A stretch of DNA of 64,000 nucleotides from Paenibacillus sp. BJ-4. GTDB lineage: Bacteria; Bacillota; Bacilli; Paenibacillales; Paenibacillaceae. Position numbers and translations under genes: made by a program. The notes below the pieces were generated by a model. That model saw only the letters and a list, made by a program, of their open reading frames with translations, was not told the DNA's origin and made no database searches. Each line of letters begins with the position of its first letter. Positions within the stretch are counted from its first letter, which is position 1. The stretch spans positions 34,723 to 98,722 of the forward strand of contig NZ_JAIVEM010000190.1 in NCBI RefSeq assembly GCF_020404765.1, in the 5' to 3' direction. Positions 16,116-23,452 of the stretch are shown here, one piece after another.

Positions 16116-18365
16116 TTACACTGTAAACCGTGAAAGCTGTTCCTTCAGCTTCACGGATACACCTTCCAGCTTATCAGACAAGCCTACCAGTTGATTACCG
16201 ATATTTGCCTGCTCATTACTGAGAGAAGCGACTTCCTGTGAAGTGGCCGAGGATTGCTCGGCTACAGCACTTACATTGGTCATCGCCTCAGATAAAATGG
16301 TCTGCGATTCACTCAATTCCTGAATGGATGAGGTGACGGTTCCCAGTCGAAGCGCGAACTCTCCCATTTGCTGCTGTACCGATTGGAAAATGTCCGTCGT
16401 CACCTGTACGGCTCCCATCTGCTCACGGAACAGTGGATACACCTCGGATAACGCCTGGACCGTTTCATTCATCTCATTGACGATGTTGTTAATAATGCCT
16501 GAGGCCGTATGAATGGCTTGACGTGATTGCTCGGCCAGCTGCCGAACCTCATTCGCTACCACCATAAAGCCACGTCCGGCAGTTCCTGCCCGTGCCGCCT
16601 CAATCGTCGCATTCAGTGACAGAATATTTGTTTGTTTAGCAATATCCTGTAATACATCCAGCACCCGAAAGACATCGGAAGTTGTCTGTTTCAGTTCATC
16701 TACCTTGCCTACCAGAGCATGCGTAGTTTCTTCTGTAACCCGCGTCTTGCTTAACAGGTTTTTCAGCTGGATCGTCCCTTTTTCACTGGATTGTTCAACC
16801 TCCTGCGCAGCCAAGCTCATTTCATGATTAGAAGCCATCACCATATCCATTTGCTGAGATATATTCCCGGTTAATCCGCTGCCACGTTCAGCCTCTGTTG
16901 CCAAACTGGTGGAGCCATGAGCAATTTCCTCAGTTGCGGCTGCAATTTCCTTGGCTGAAATTGCCGTCTTCTTCGAGGCATCACTTAATTCCGTTGCTGT
17001 ATTCAGAACCTCCTGAGCCGAGGCATTCGTCTGCTCTACCAGCAATGTGATTTGCTCCATCATCATGTCAAAGCTGACCGACAACTGGCCAATTTCATCC
17101 TGAGCCTTATAATTCGTTCGGATCTGCAAATTACCTTTGGCTCCTTCGATCATTAAATCTTTCAAATGGGTCAACGGGCGCGCCACGAGGCGTACGATCC
17201 ACAGGCCAATGAACAATGCAATGAGTGCAGCCACCGCAGCAAATATCCAGGTCGTTGTTAAAATCCCCCTCGCGTCTTTAACCAGCTCAGATACAGGTAT
17301 TACACCCACGAGAATCCACTTGGAGGTTCCCAGTGTATTATGAACCGTAAGCACATTTTGCTCTTTCCCATTTGCTTCCTGCTCCATAATTTGATTTCCT
17401 TCGATTCCTTCTAGCTTGGAAACGTAATCCAGCTTTTTCTTTCCTCCTGCCAAGCTATCCATGTTAGAGCCTACAAATTCACCCTTGTCTGTCACAAGGC
17501 TAATCATACTGCCTGAGCCCAAATTAACACTTTTCAACTCATCCTCCACCGCACTGGACTTTAAATCCATAACCAGAACGTAAGTCCCTCCCAACCCGGA
17601 CATACTGTTCATGGAGCGTGCCAGACGAAAAGTCTTGCTTCCATTATCATTCACCTGCGTAGGTAGCCAAACAATTCCCTTGTTTTTCAAAATATCCTTA
17701 AACCATGCTTCCTGTCGTACATCCTTTTGTGTTCCTGTACCCATCGCAGCTAAACTGGTTTCTTCCGGGTACAAATATAATGAATCAATCGCTTTATTCG
17801 TAAAAGCAAGGTTCGTTAGCTTCTTATTCACTTCGCCCATAGCAACAAAAGAATCAAAGGAGTTTTTCTCCTTCTTTACTGCCTTTTGCAGTTGATCGCT
17901 TAATTCTGTATCAAAAAATACCTGTGTCGAGGTATCTTGAAAACGCTCTAAAATAATATCCAGCTTTTCCGAAGTTTGCTGAACGGTTTGCTGATATGCT
18001 GTAGCCGCATTTCGCTCAATTGTACTTTTAGCCTTGTAGTATGAGAGCATCCCCAAGCTGACCACAAATAGCATAATTGCCGCAAAAAAAATCAGGAACA
18101 ATTTCATTCCAACCGAACGGATCGGATTATAGTTTTTGACCAAATGCATGAAATCCTTACTGTACTTTTCTAGCTTAAGTAACCGCTTTAAATTAGATGT
18201 ACTCTTACGGGTGGCTCTAGCTACCCAGGGGAGAACCTTCGAGGACACTCTTACCGTTTGTGAACTGTTATCCGTTGTTACCTTGCTGTCCTTCGAGCCT
18301 TTCATAAGATCTGTTTTCTTTGCTTGCCTTTTTGTTGTATTCCCCTCTTTTTTCCGAAAACCCAT
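16116..18365 (-). CDS. Methyl-accepting chemotaxis protein with long cytoplasmic N-terminal extension
   Basis: Transmembrane chemoreceptor, 749 residues. Order: basic hydrophilic N-terminal tail of about 86 residues, TM1 (about 87-108), extracellular Cache-type sensor, TM2 (about 370-392), HAMP, and a C-terminal signalling domain with the hairpin tip DIAKQTNILSLNATIEAARAG. The tail is unusual: most receptors start within about 10 residues of TM1. An internal ATG at residue 87 lacks a good ribosome site, whereas the first ATG has AGGTGAG upstream, so I keep the long form. Ligand unknown. Upstream, a minus-strand TCCGATAG resembles a SigD -10, but no matching -35 is clear. Confidence 0.9.
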   Translation of the reverse strand: MGFRKKEGNTTKRQAKKTDLMKGSKDSKVTTDNSSQTVRVSSKVLPWVARATRKSTSNLKRLLKLEKYSKDFMHLVKNYNPIRSVGMKLFLIFFAAIMLFVVSLGMLSYYKAKSTIERNAATAYQQTVQQTSEKLDIILERFQDTSTQVFFDTELSDQLQKAVKKEKNSFDSFVAMGEVNKKLTNLAFTNKAIDSLYLYPEETSLAAMGTGTQKDVRQEAWFKDILKNKGIVWLPTQVNDNGSKTFRLARSMNSMSGLGGTYVLVMDLKSSAVEDELKSVNLGSGSMISLVTDKGEFVGSNMDSLAGGKKKLDYVSKLEGIEGNQIMEQEANGKEQNVLTVHNTLGTSKWILVGVIPVSELVKDARGILTTTWIFAAVAALIALFIGLWIVRLVARPLTHLKDLMIEGAKGNLQIRTNYKAQDEIGQLSVSFDMMMEQITLLVEQTNASAQEVLNTATELSDASKKTAISAKEIAAATEEIAHGSTSLATEAERGSGLTGNISQQMDMVMASNHEMSLAAQEVEQSSEKGTIQLKNLLSKTRVTEETTHALVGKVDELKQTTSDVFRVLDVLQDIAKQTNILSLNATIEAARAGTAGRGFMVVANEVRQLAEQSRQAIHTASGIINNIVNEMNETVQALSEVYPLFREQMGAVQVTTDIFQSVQQQMGEFALRLGTVTSSIQELSESQTILSEAMTNVSAVAEQSSATSQEVASLSNEQANIGNQLVGLSDKLEGVSVKLKEQLSRFTV

Positions 18366-18528
18366 TCATCTCACCTACCACCATATGATTAGTTTCCTGT
18401 TCCACGTCATCCATTATGTATCTATTATCTATATAACATCTATCGGAACTATTCGACACGGAATGTAGCTTTCCTTTGAGGAATGACTAAATTTTGTGAA
18501 ACTTTTTTCCTAGAAAAGTATTCAAAAA

Positions 18529-18562
18529 AAAGCCTCTCCAACCGATAGGAGAGACTTTTGAA
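18529..18562 (-). terminator. Terminator of the mltG-trhP1-trhP2 operon
   Basis: Stem AAGTCTCTCCT / AGGAGAGGCTT (one mismatch) followed on the minus strand by eight T, just past the trhP2 stop. Confidence 0.85.
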
Positions 18563-18589
18563 TCTTTTAACCCGAGACTTAGGGCCTAT

Positions 18590-19921
18590 TCACTTCTTTT
18601 TACGCATCATATCAAAATACGATACAGGCTGATCTACCTTCATTTTAATCCGTTGAAGCGGGTGACGGGCAGCATCCAGCTCATTGCCTTCCTCATCCCA
18701 GATCGTTCCAACCTTTTGTTTAAAGAACGTTCCGTTCGGACCGAAAAATTCAATTTCATGACCCGGCTTGAAATGATTCCGTTGCTGAATCGTTGCGATG
18801 CCACTCGCAGAATCATAATCCATGACCAGTCCGGCAAAATCATAAGGCACTGCCTTCTCTTCCGGCTCATAAATATGATCCTCATGATCCGGTGTATCGT
18901 AGAAAAAGCCTGTATTCAGCGGACGATTGGCGGCCTTGTTAATTTCTTCAATCCATTCTGGTTTGAGCACATAATTTTCAGGATCAGCCATATAGGAATC
19001 AATCGCTTGACGATAGACATTCACGACCGTAGCCACATAATGAATGGACTTCATGCGTCCTTCCACTTTAAAGCTGTCTACACCGACATCAATCAGATCA
19101 GGAATATTTTCAATCATGCACAGGTCCTTGGAACCCATCGAAAAAGCATTATCTCCTTCTTCAAACAGCGGAAGCTGGTTAACGCCAAGCTGGAATTGTT
19201 TCAGCACATTACTGTCCTGCGCCTCTTCCTCAGATATCCACACCTCGCCCGGGCGGGCATCCTCGAACAAGTCGTATTTCCAGCGGCAAGACTGACAGCA
19301 TCCCCCACGGTTGGAATCCCGGTCTGTAAAGTGATTGGATAGCACACAGCGACCAGAGAATGAAGAACACATCGCACCATGGACAAAAGCTTCAATCTCA
19401 ATATCTACATGCTTTTTAATTTCCTCAATTTCCTCCAAGCTGGTCTCACGTCCCAAGACAACACGTGGCAGTCCCTCGTCTTTCCAGAACTTTACCGCTT
19501 GCCAGTTCAGTGTGGATTGCTGTGTGCTCAAATGCACTTCCAATCCCGGAACAGCACGCAATGCCACAGATACAATGGCTGGATCAGCAACGATAACAGC
19601 ATGAATTCCTACCTCGTACAGATTGCGCAGATATTCCTCGATCCCGGCAATATCTTCATTATGGGCATAGATGTTCGTAGCCACAAGCACCTTGGCACCG
19701 TACTTGTTGGCAAATTCCACACCTTCCCGCATTTCCTCAAAACTGAAATTGTCGGCGTTAGAACGCAGACCATATTTTTGTCCACCAATATATACAGCAT
19801 CCGCGCCATAGTGAACCGCAAACTTCAGCTTTTCCAGATTTCCGGCAGGAGCCAACAGCTCCGGCTTATCCAGACGATTCCGCTTGCCATTATATTTTCT
19901 CGTTTTGGTCAACGTTCCCAT
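18590..19921 (-). CDS. trhP2: U32 peptidase-like tRNA hydroxylation protein TrhP2 (YrrO)
   Basis: 443 residues. The N-terminus has KPELLAPAGNLEKLKFAVHYGADAVY in outline, the hallmark of U32 proteins. Four cysteines for an Fe-S cluster are seen (CSSFSGRC, then CCQSC further on). In B. subtilis TrhP1/TrhP2 (YrrN/YrrO) are needed to make 5-hydroxyuridine at the wobble position of tRNA; that role is taken from the family. The ATG at 19921 has AAGGGGGG six bases upstream and is preferred over the in-frame ATG at 19945. It follows trhP1 by about 30 nt. Confidence 0.9.
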   Translation of the reverse strand: MGTLTKTRKYNGKRNRLDKPELLAPAGNLEKLKFAVHYGADAVYIGGQKYGLRSNADNFSFEEMREGVEFANKYGAKVLVATNIYAHNEDIAGIEEYLRNLYEVGIHAVIVADPAIVSVALRAVPGLEVHLSTQQSTLNWQAVKFWKDEGLPRVVLGRETSLEEIEEIKKHVDIEIEAFVHGAMCSSFSGRCVLSNHFTDRDSNRGGCCQSCRWKYDLFEDARPGEVWISEEEAQDSNVLKQFQLGVNQLPLFEEGDNAFSMGSKDLCMIENIPDLIDVGVDSFKVEGRMKSIHYVATVVNVYRQAIDSYMADPENYVLKPEWIEEINKAANRPLNTGFFYDTPDHEDHIYEPEEKAVPYDFAGLVMDYDSASGIATIQQRNHFKPGHEIEFFGPNGTFFKQKVGTIWDEEGNELDAARHPLQRIKMKVDQPVSYFDMMRKKK

Positions 19922-19951
19922 GACGTTCCCCCCTTGTGTGTTCATATAATA

Positions 19952-20881
19952 TTAATAAACCTGCTCTTTATAGAAAAATCCGAAGGATAGCTCGCGTTCA
20001 GGGTCTTGAAGACGGCGAACCTCATCCAGCCAGCTTTCATCATACGCATAAGCTTCCGGATTAGCTGTATAGGTGTCAATGGCTTTACGATAAGCACGAA
20101 CAACTGCCGCATTGTAAGCCGTAGGTTTTAACAGCCCTTCGATCTTAAAGCTGTGTACGCCTGCCTCCATCAGAATATGCAGGTCCTCCATGATGCAGAA
20201 ATCATCCGAACTCATAATATGCGTCCCGTTTATATCCTCATAGATGGGGAACTTCTCTTCCTTCCGCTCGGCTTCAATCAGGAACAAACCGCGCTCCTTG
20301 CCTAGATCGCCTTCTACCGGGCGTCCCTGATGCAGCATATAGCTTTGTACAAGCTTACGCTTGGAATGATAAATATTAGTCATGCCATGTACCTGAACCT
20401 GTGCCTCCATGTTCAGCTTGGGAATCATTTCCGTAATTTCGTCCATACTGAGCTCACGGGCCAAAATAACACGCGAAGCTCCCTTCTCACCCCAATAGTT
20501 GGCGGTTGCGAAGTTGGTGGAAATCATTTCTCCGTTCCAAAACAGCTTCAGATGGGGAGCATGCTCCTTCACCGCCATGAGCACCGACGGATCATTAAAC
20601 TCAATGGCATCTATACCGCATCCTGCGATTGTCTGCACATATTCGGGAAGAAGCGGCAACAGCTCGTTCGTCATCAAATTTGTCATCGATACATATACCT
20701 GCGCCGCATGCTTCCGTGCTTCTTCTACCACCTCACGGATTTGATCCGGTGTAAAATGTCCCGGCAGCCTCATGCCAAAGCGGTCATCCCCAATCAGCAA
20801 TGCATTTGCTCCGGCATCCAGCATATGGCGGGCATCCTCCGGAGAGCTGGCGGTTACCAGCAGTTCGGGTTTGTAAGCCAT
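19952..20881 (-). CDS. trhP1: U32 peptidase-like tRNA hydroxylation protein TrhP1 (YrrN)
   Basis: 309 residues, the shorter member of the U32 pair. It shares the barrel with TrhP2 (DAGANALLIG, RLPGHFTPDQI, EFNDPSVL, VILARELSMDEI, VHGMTNIYHS) but lacks most of the Cys ligands of its partner. Order mltG-yrrN-yrrO is as in B. subtilis, except that the methyltransferase gene yrrM/trmR is absent between mltG and yrrN. Expected to work with TrhP2 in wobble-uridine hydroxylation. Confidence 0.88.
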   Translation of the reverse strand: MAYKPELLVTASSPEDARHMLDAGANALLIGDDRFGMRLPGHFTPDQIREVVEEARKHAAQVYVSMTNLMTNELLPLLPEYVQTIAGCGIDAIEFNDPSVLMAVKEHAPHLKLFWNGEMISTNFATANYWGEKGASRVILARELSMDEITEMIPKLNMEAQVQVHGMTNIYHSKRKLVQSYMLHQGRPVEGDLGKERGLFLIEAERKEEKFPIYEDINGTHIMSSDDFCIMEDLHILMEAGVHSFKIEGLLKPTAYNAAVVRAYRKAIDTYTANPEAYAYDESWLDEVRRLQDPERELSFGFFYKEQVY

Positions 20882-20892
20882 AGGCTCACCTC

Positions 20893-21939
20893 CTATTTTG
20901 TCTTACGGTTACTTACCTGAATGTTATGCAAATGTTCTTTATACGTGGCGGCAAACAAATGTTTATGTGTCCCGTCTTTTTTAGTCACATAAAATAAATA
21001 ATCCGTAGCTTCCGGCTCTAAGGCCGCCACCACTGATTTTAAGCTCGGACTTGCAATCGGTCCTGGTGGAAGTCCTTGATGCAAATACGTATTATAAGGA
21101 CTTTCTACAGCCAAATCTTTATAATACAGCCGTTCCTTTTGCTTATCCAGCATGTATTGAACAGTAGCGTCAATTTCCAGCTTCTTGTCCTTCTTGAGTC
21201 GGTTATAAATGACTCCAGCCACTATAGGCCGTTCTTCATCCACAACCACCTCGCGCTCCACCAGAGAAGCAACACTTAACAATTGATGCAGCGTTTCGCC
21301 CCGCTGCTTCAGCTTGGCATCCAAATCGGGTATGGTATTCAGACGTTTTTGCGTCTGCTCCAGCATCGTCTGAACAATATCCTTGGTTGTGCTGCCTTTT
21401 TTCAGCTCATAGGTTTCGGGGAAGAGATAGCCTTCCAGCGCATAGCGGAGCCCTGCCTGCTTCGGAATATCCCGCACGAGCGAGACGTCAAAGGCAGACG
21501 GATCGTTGGCCAGCTGCAAAAATTGCTTCCGGTTTGCCAGCCCTTCCTTTTGCAGCTTATCAGCCATCTGTCTGATCGTATAACCTTCCGGTATTGTAAA
21601 ACGAATCATTTCCTCTTTGACAACGTCCCCTGCCGATAGCTTGGCAACTAGCTGATCAAAGGTTACGCCAGGCTGCGCTTCATATTTTCCAGCCTGAAAT
21701 GCACTTCCTTGCTGTTTGAATTTTAGATATGCCTTAAACACGAGCGCATTACGTATAAGTCCCTTTTGCTCCAGCGTATCTGCAATAGCTGAGGTCCCTG
21801 TTCCCTTCACTACCGTAAATGCAACAGGCTGCGTTTGCGGCTGAACAGGCTGCATAGCACTCCAAATATAGAAAGCTGCTCCTCCTGCTATGATGACAAG
21901 CAGCAACAGCAGCGTGACCATCCTCGTCCTTCGCTTCAA
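20893..21939 (-). CDS. mltG: Endolytic murein transglycosylase MltG
   Basis: Cuts nascent peptidoglycan glycan strands at the membrane and so sets chain length. It has one N-terminal transmembrane helix (MVTLLLLLVIIAGG), a LysM-like segment and the YceG/MltG catalytic domain with the active Glu in SLVERE; EIDATVQYML and LPPGPIASPS are family signatures. The frame runs back to a TTG at 21963, but that lies in the U tract of the preceding terminator. I choose the TTG at 21939, with AAGGAG nine bases upstream (about 348 residues). First gene of the operon with trhP1-trhP2. Confidence 0.92.
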   Translation of the reverse strand: MKRRTRMVTLLLLLVIIAGGAAFYIWSAMQPVQPQTQPVAFTVVKGTGTSAIADTLEQKGLIRNALVFKAYLKFKQQGSAFQAGKYEAQPGVTFDQLVAKLSAGDVVKEEMIRFTIPEGYTIRQMADKLQKEGLANRKQFLQLANDPSAFDVSLVRDIPKQAGLRYALEGYLFPETYELKKGSTTKDIVQTMLEQTQKRLNTIPDLDAKLKQRGETLHQLLSVASLVEREVVVDEERPIVAGVIYNRLKKDKKLEIDATVQYMLDKQKERLYYKDLAVESPYNTYLHQGLPPGPIASPSLKSVVAALEPEATDYLFYVTKKDGTHKHLFAATYKEHLHNIQVSNRKTK

Positions 21940-21961
21940 TCCACTCAACTCCTTCACAGCC

Positions 21962-21988
21962 AAAAAGGGCGGACAGGTCCGCCCTTTC
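21962..21988 (-). terminator. Terminator after the DUF1292 pair
   Basis: Perfect stem AGGGCGGA / TCCGCCCT with a 4-nt loop and a run of five T on the minus strand. It separates the DUF1292 genes from mltG. Confidence 0.88.
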
Positions 21989-22014
21989 AGGTTTGATCTC
22001 CTCGTTATCCAGGC

Positions 22015-22317
22015 TTACAGCTCCGGCAGCGTACATTCATCGTACAGCTCGGAAATATCTTCCCACTCGTCATCATCTTCGATGGTGGTGATGGAGATTT
22101 CGCCGTCTGTGGATGAGCTCACATGATATAGCTCATGTTCGCCTGCAGTAGCCCCAGGTCGACGTAATACGGCGTACCGTTGATTACCTACCTTAAACTC
22201 TGCTTCCAGCTCCATGCGTACCGCATGACCCTGTTCATCCTGCAACTCTACATCGCCGTCGAACGCTTCTTTCAAATCAGAGGTCCAGCTTAGGTCTTCG
22301 CGTGAATAGTTCGTCAT
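22015..22317 (-). CDS. DUF1292 acidic protein, second copy
   Basis: A 100-residue acidic protein of the DUF1292 (YrzB) family: a central beta-rich part (NQRYAVLRR, ELYHVSSST) and an acidic EDDDEWEDISELYDE end. Its ATG overlaps the stop of the upstream DUF1292 gene by 4 nt. The function of the family is unknown. A tandem second copy suggests duplication and divergence. Confidence 0.8.
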   Translation of the reverse strand: MTNYSREDLSWTSDLKEAFDGDVELQDEQGHAVRMELEAEFKVGNQRYAVLRRPGATAGEHELYHVSSSTDGEISITTIEDDDEWEDISELYDECTLPEL

Positions 22318-22616
22318 TTCCCGTCTTCCTCGTCCTCTTCTTCTACAAATGTATTAAAGGTCTCTTCGACGATTTCCCATTCAGCATCGTCTTGGATCAC
22401 AAACAATTTAATATCATCGCCTTCTTCCTCATAACGGAAGGCGTAAACATCGGACTCATCAGCTTCAGGGTCCACTGGCGCAACCATCATGTACTTCGCT
22501 TCGGAACCGTCTACCTCAAACTTCATAATGACCTCGAACTCTTCTTCGTTGCCCTCGTCATCGGCAATATAAATAATTTCCGGCTCTTCTTCCATACCCA
22601 CTTGATTTTCAGCCAT
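22314..22616 (-). CDS. yrzB: DUF1292 family protein YrzB
   Basis: A 100-residue, strongly acidic protein (PEIIYIADDEGNEEEFEVI, YAFRYEEEGDDIKLFVI). Sits in the conserved alaS-ireB-ruvX-yrzB order. Biochemical function unknown. Confidence 0.85.
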   Translation of the reverse strand: MAENQVGMEEEPEIIYIADDEGNEEEFEVIMKFEVDGSEAKYMMVAPVDPEADESDVYAFRYEEEGDDIKLFVIQDDAEWEIVEETFNTFVEEEDEEDGK

Positions 22617-22629
22617 TACGATATCCCCC

Positions 22630-23046
22630 TCACCTTGTACTGTGTGCGTCCAAATAGTTTTGCAAGATCAGGCTTGCTGCTAGCTTATCTACCACCTGCT
22701 TGCGTTTTTTTCGGCTGACGTCGGCTTCCAGAAGCGTACGCTCTGCCGAACGCGTCGTCAGCCGTTCATCCCAAAGGTGAACGGGTAATCCCAGCAACTC
22801 CTTGAGTCGGTTCGCAAACTCAATGCAAATCTCACCGCGTGGACCCACGGTTCCGTTCATATTTTTCGGCAAGCCTACAACCACCTCACCGATTTCATGA
22901 TCACGGATTAAATCTGCAATTTTACCGAACTCACTGTCGTCACCACGTCGTTCAATGACTTCCAATCCTTGGGCGGTCCAGCCGAAGGCATCACTTACGG
23001 CGACCCCGATTCGGCGGTCCCCGTAATCCAATCCCATTACTTTCAT
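22630..23046 (-). CDS. ruvX: RuvX/YqgF-family Holliday-junction resolvase-like nuclease
   Basis: 138 residues with an RNase H-like fold. The N-terminus MGLDYGDRRIGVAVSD holds the first acidic catalytic residue and LWDERLTTRSAE the later ones. E. coli YqgF is linked to 16S rRNA end processing, and related proteins resolve Holliday junctions. Located between ireB (9 nt) and yrzB, as in other Bacillales. Confidence 0.93.
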   Translation of the reverse strand: MKVMGLDYGDRRIGVAVSDAFGWTAQGLEVIERRGDDSEFGKIADLIRDHEIGEVVVGLPKNMNGTVGPRGEICIEFANRLKELLGLPVHLWDERLTTRSAERTLLEADVSRKKRKQVVDKLAASLILQNYLDAHSTR

Positions 23047-23055
23047 GCCTGTCTC

Positions 23056-23316
23056 CTAACGGTGCTTCGCCAGATAGAAACGAACCAACTCTTCAATCAA
23101 TTCATCGCGTTCTTTTTTGCGTACCAGGCTTCTGGCATTATTATGCCGCGGCACATAAGCCGGATCACCTGATAGCAAATACCCGACAATCTGATTGATC
23201 GGATTGTATTCCTTTTCTACCAGAGCATCATATACGGTCAACAAAATTTCCTGAGCAGAAGCTTCCTTCTCGTCCGCCTTGACATTAAATTTGACCGTTT
23301 TGTCCATGAAATCCAT
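23056..23316 (-). CDS. ireB: IreB-family regulatory phosphoprotein (YrzL, UPF0297)
   Basis: 86 residues beginning MDFMDKTVKFN, typical of IreB/YrzL. In Enterococcus IreB is a substrate of the PASTA kinase IreK and affects cephalosporin resistance. The ATG at 23316 with GAGGTG six bases upstream is chosen; the open frame reaches back nine more codons without a ribosome site. Confidence 0.92.
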   Translation of the reverse strand: MDFMDKTVKFNVKADEKEASAQEILLTVYDALVEKEYNPINQIVGYLLSGDPAYVPRHNNARSLVRKKERDELIEELVRFYLAKHR

Positions 23317-23337
23317 TGTTGACACCTCGCTTCCACA

Positions 23338-23355
23338 AAACATGTGTACATGTTT
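23338..23355. promoter_or_regulatory. 18-bp palindrome upstream of ireB
   Basis: AAACATGT-GT-ACATGTTT: perfect 8-bp arms, 22 to 39 bp upstream of the ireB start, in the 136-bp gap after alaS. May be an operator; no known consensus was matched. Confidence 0.4.
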
Positions 23356-23452
23356 ATGCCAGCTTATTCTTATACATCATACCATAAGCAAAGCCCTTCA
23401 AGGAAATGCCTTAGTCCGGTTTTTTCCAAAAATCCGCAAAAATTATCGAACT

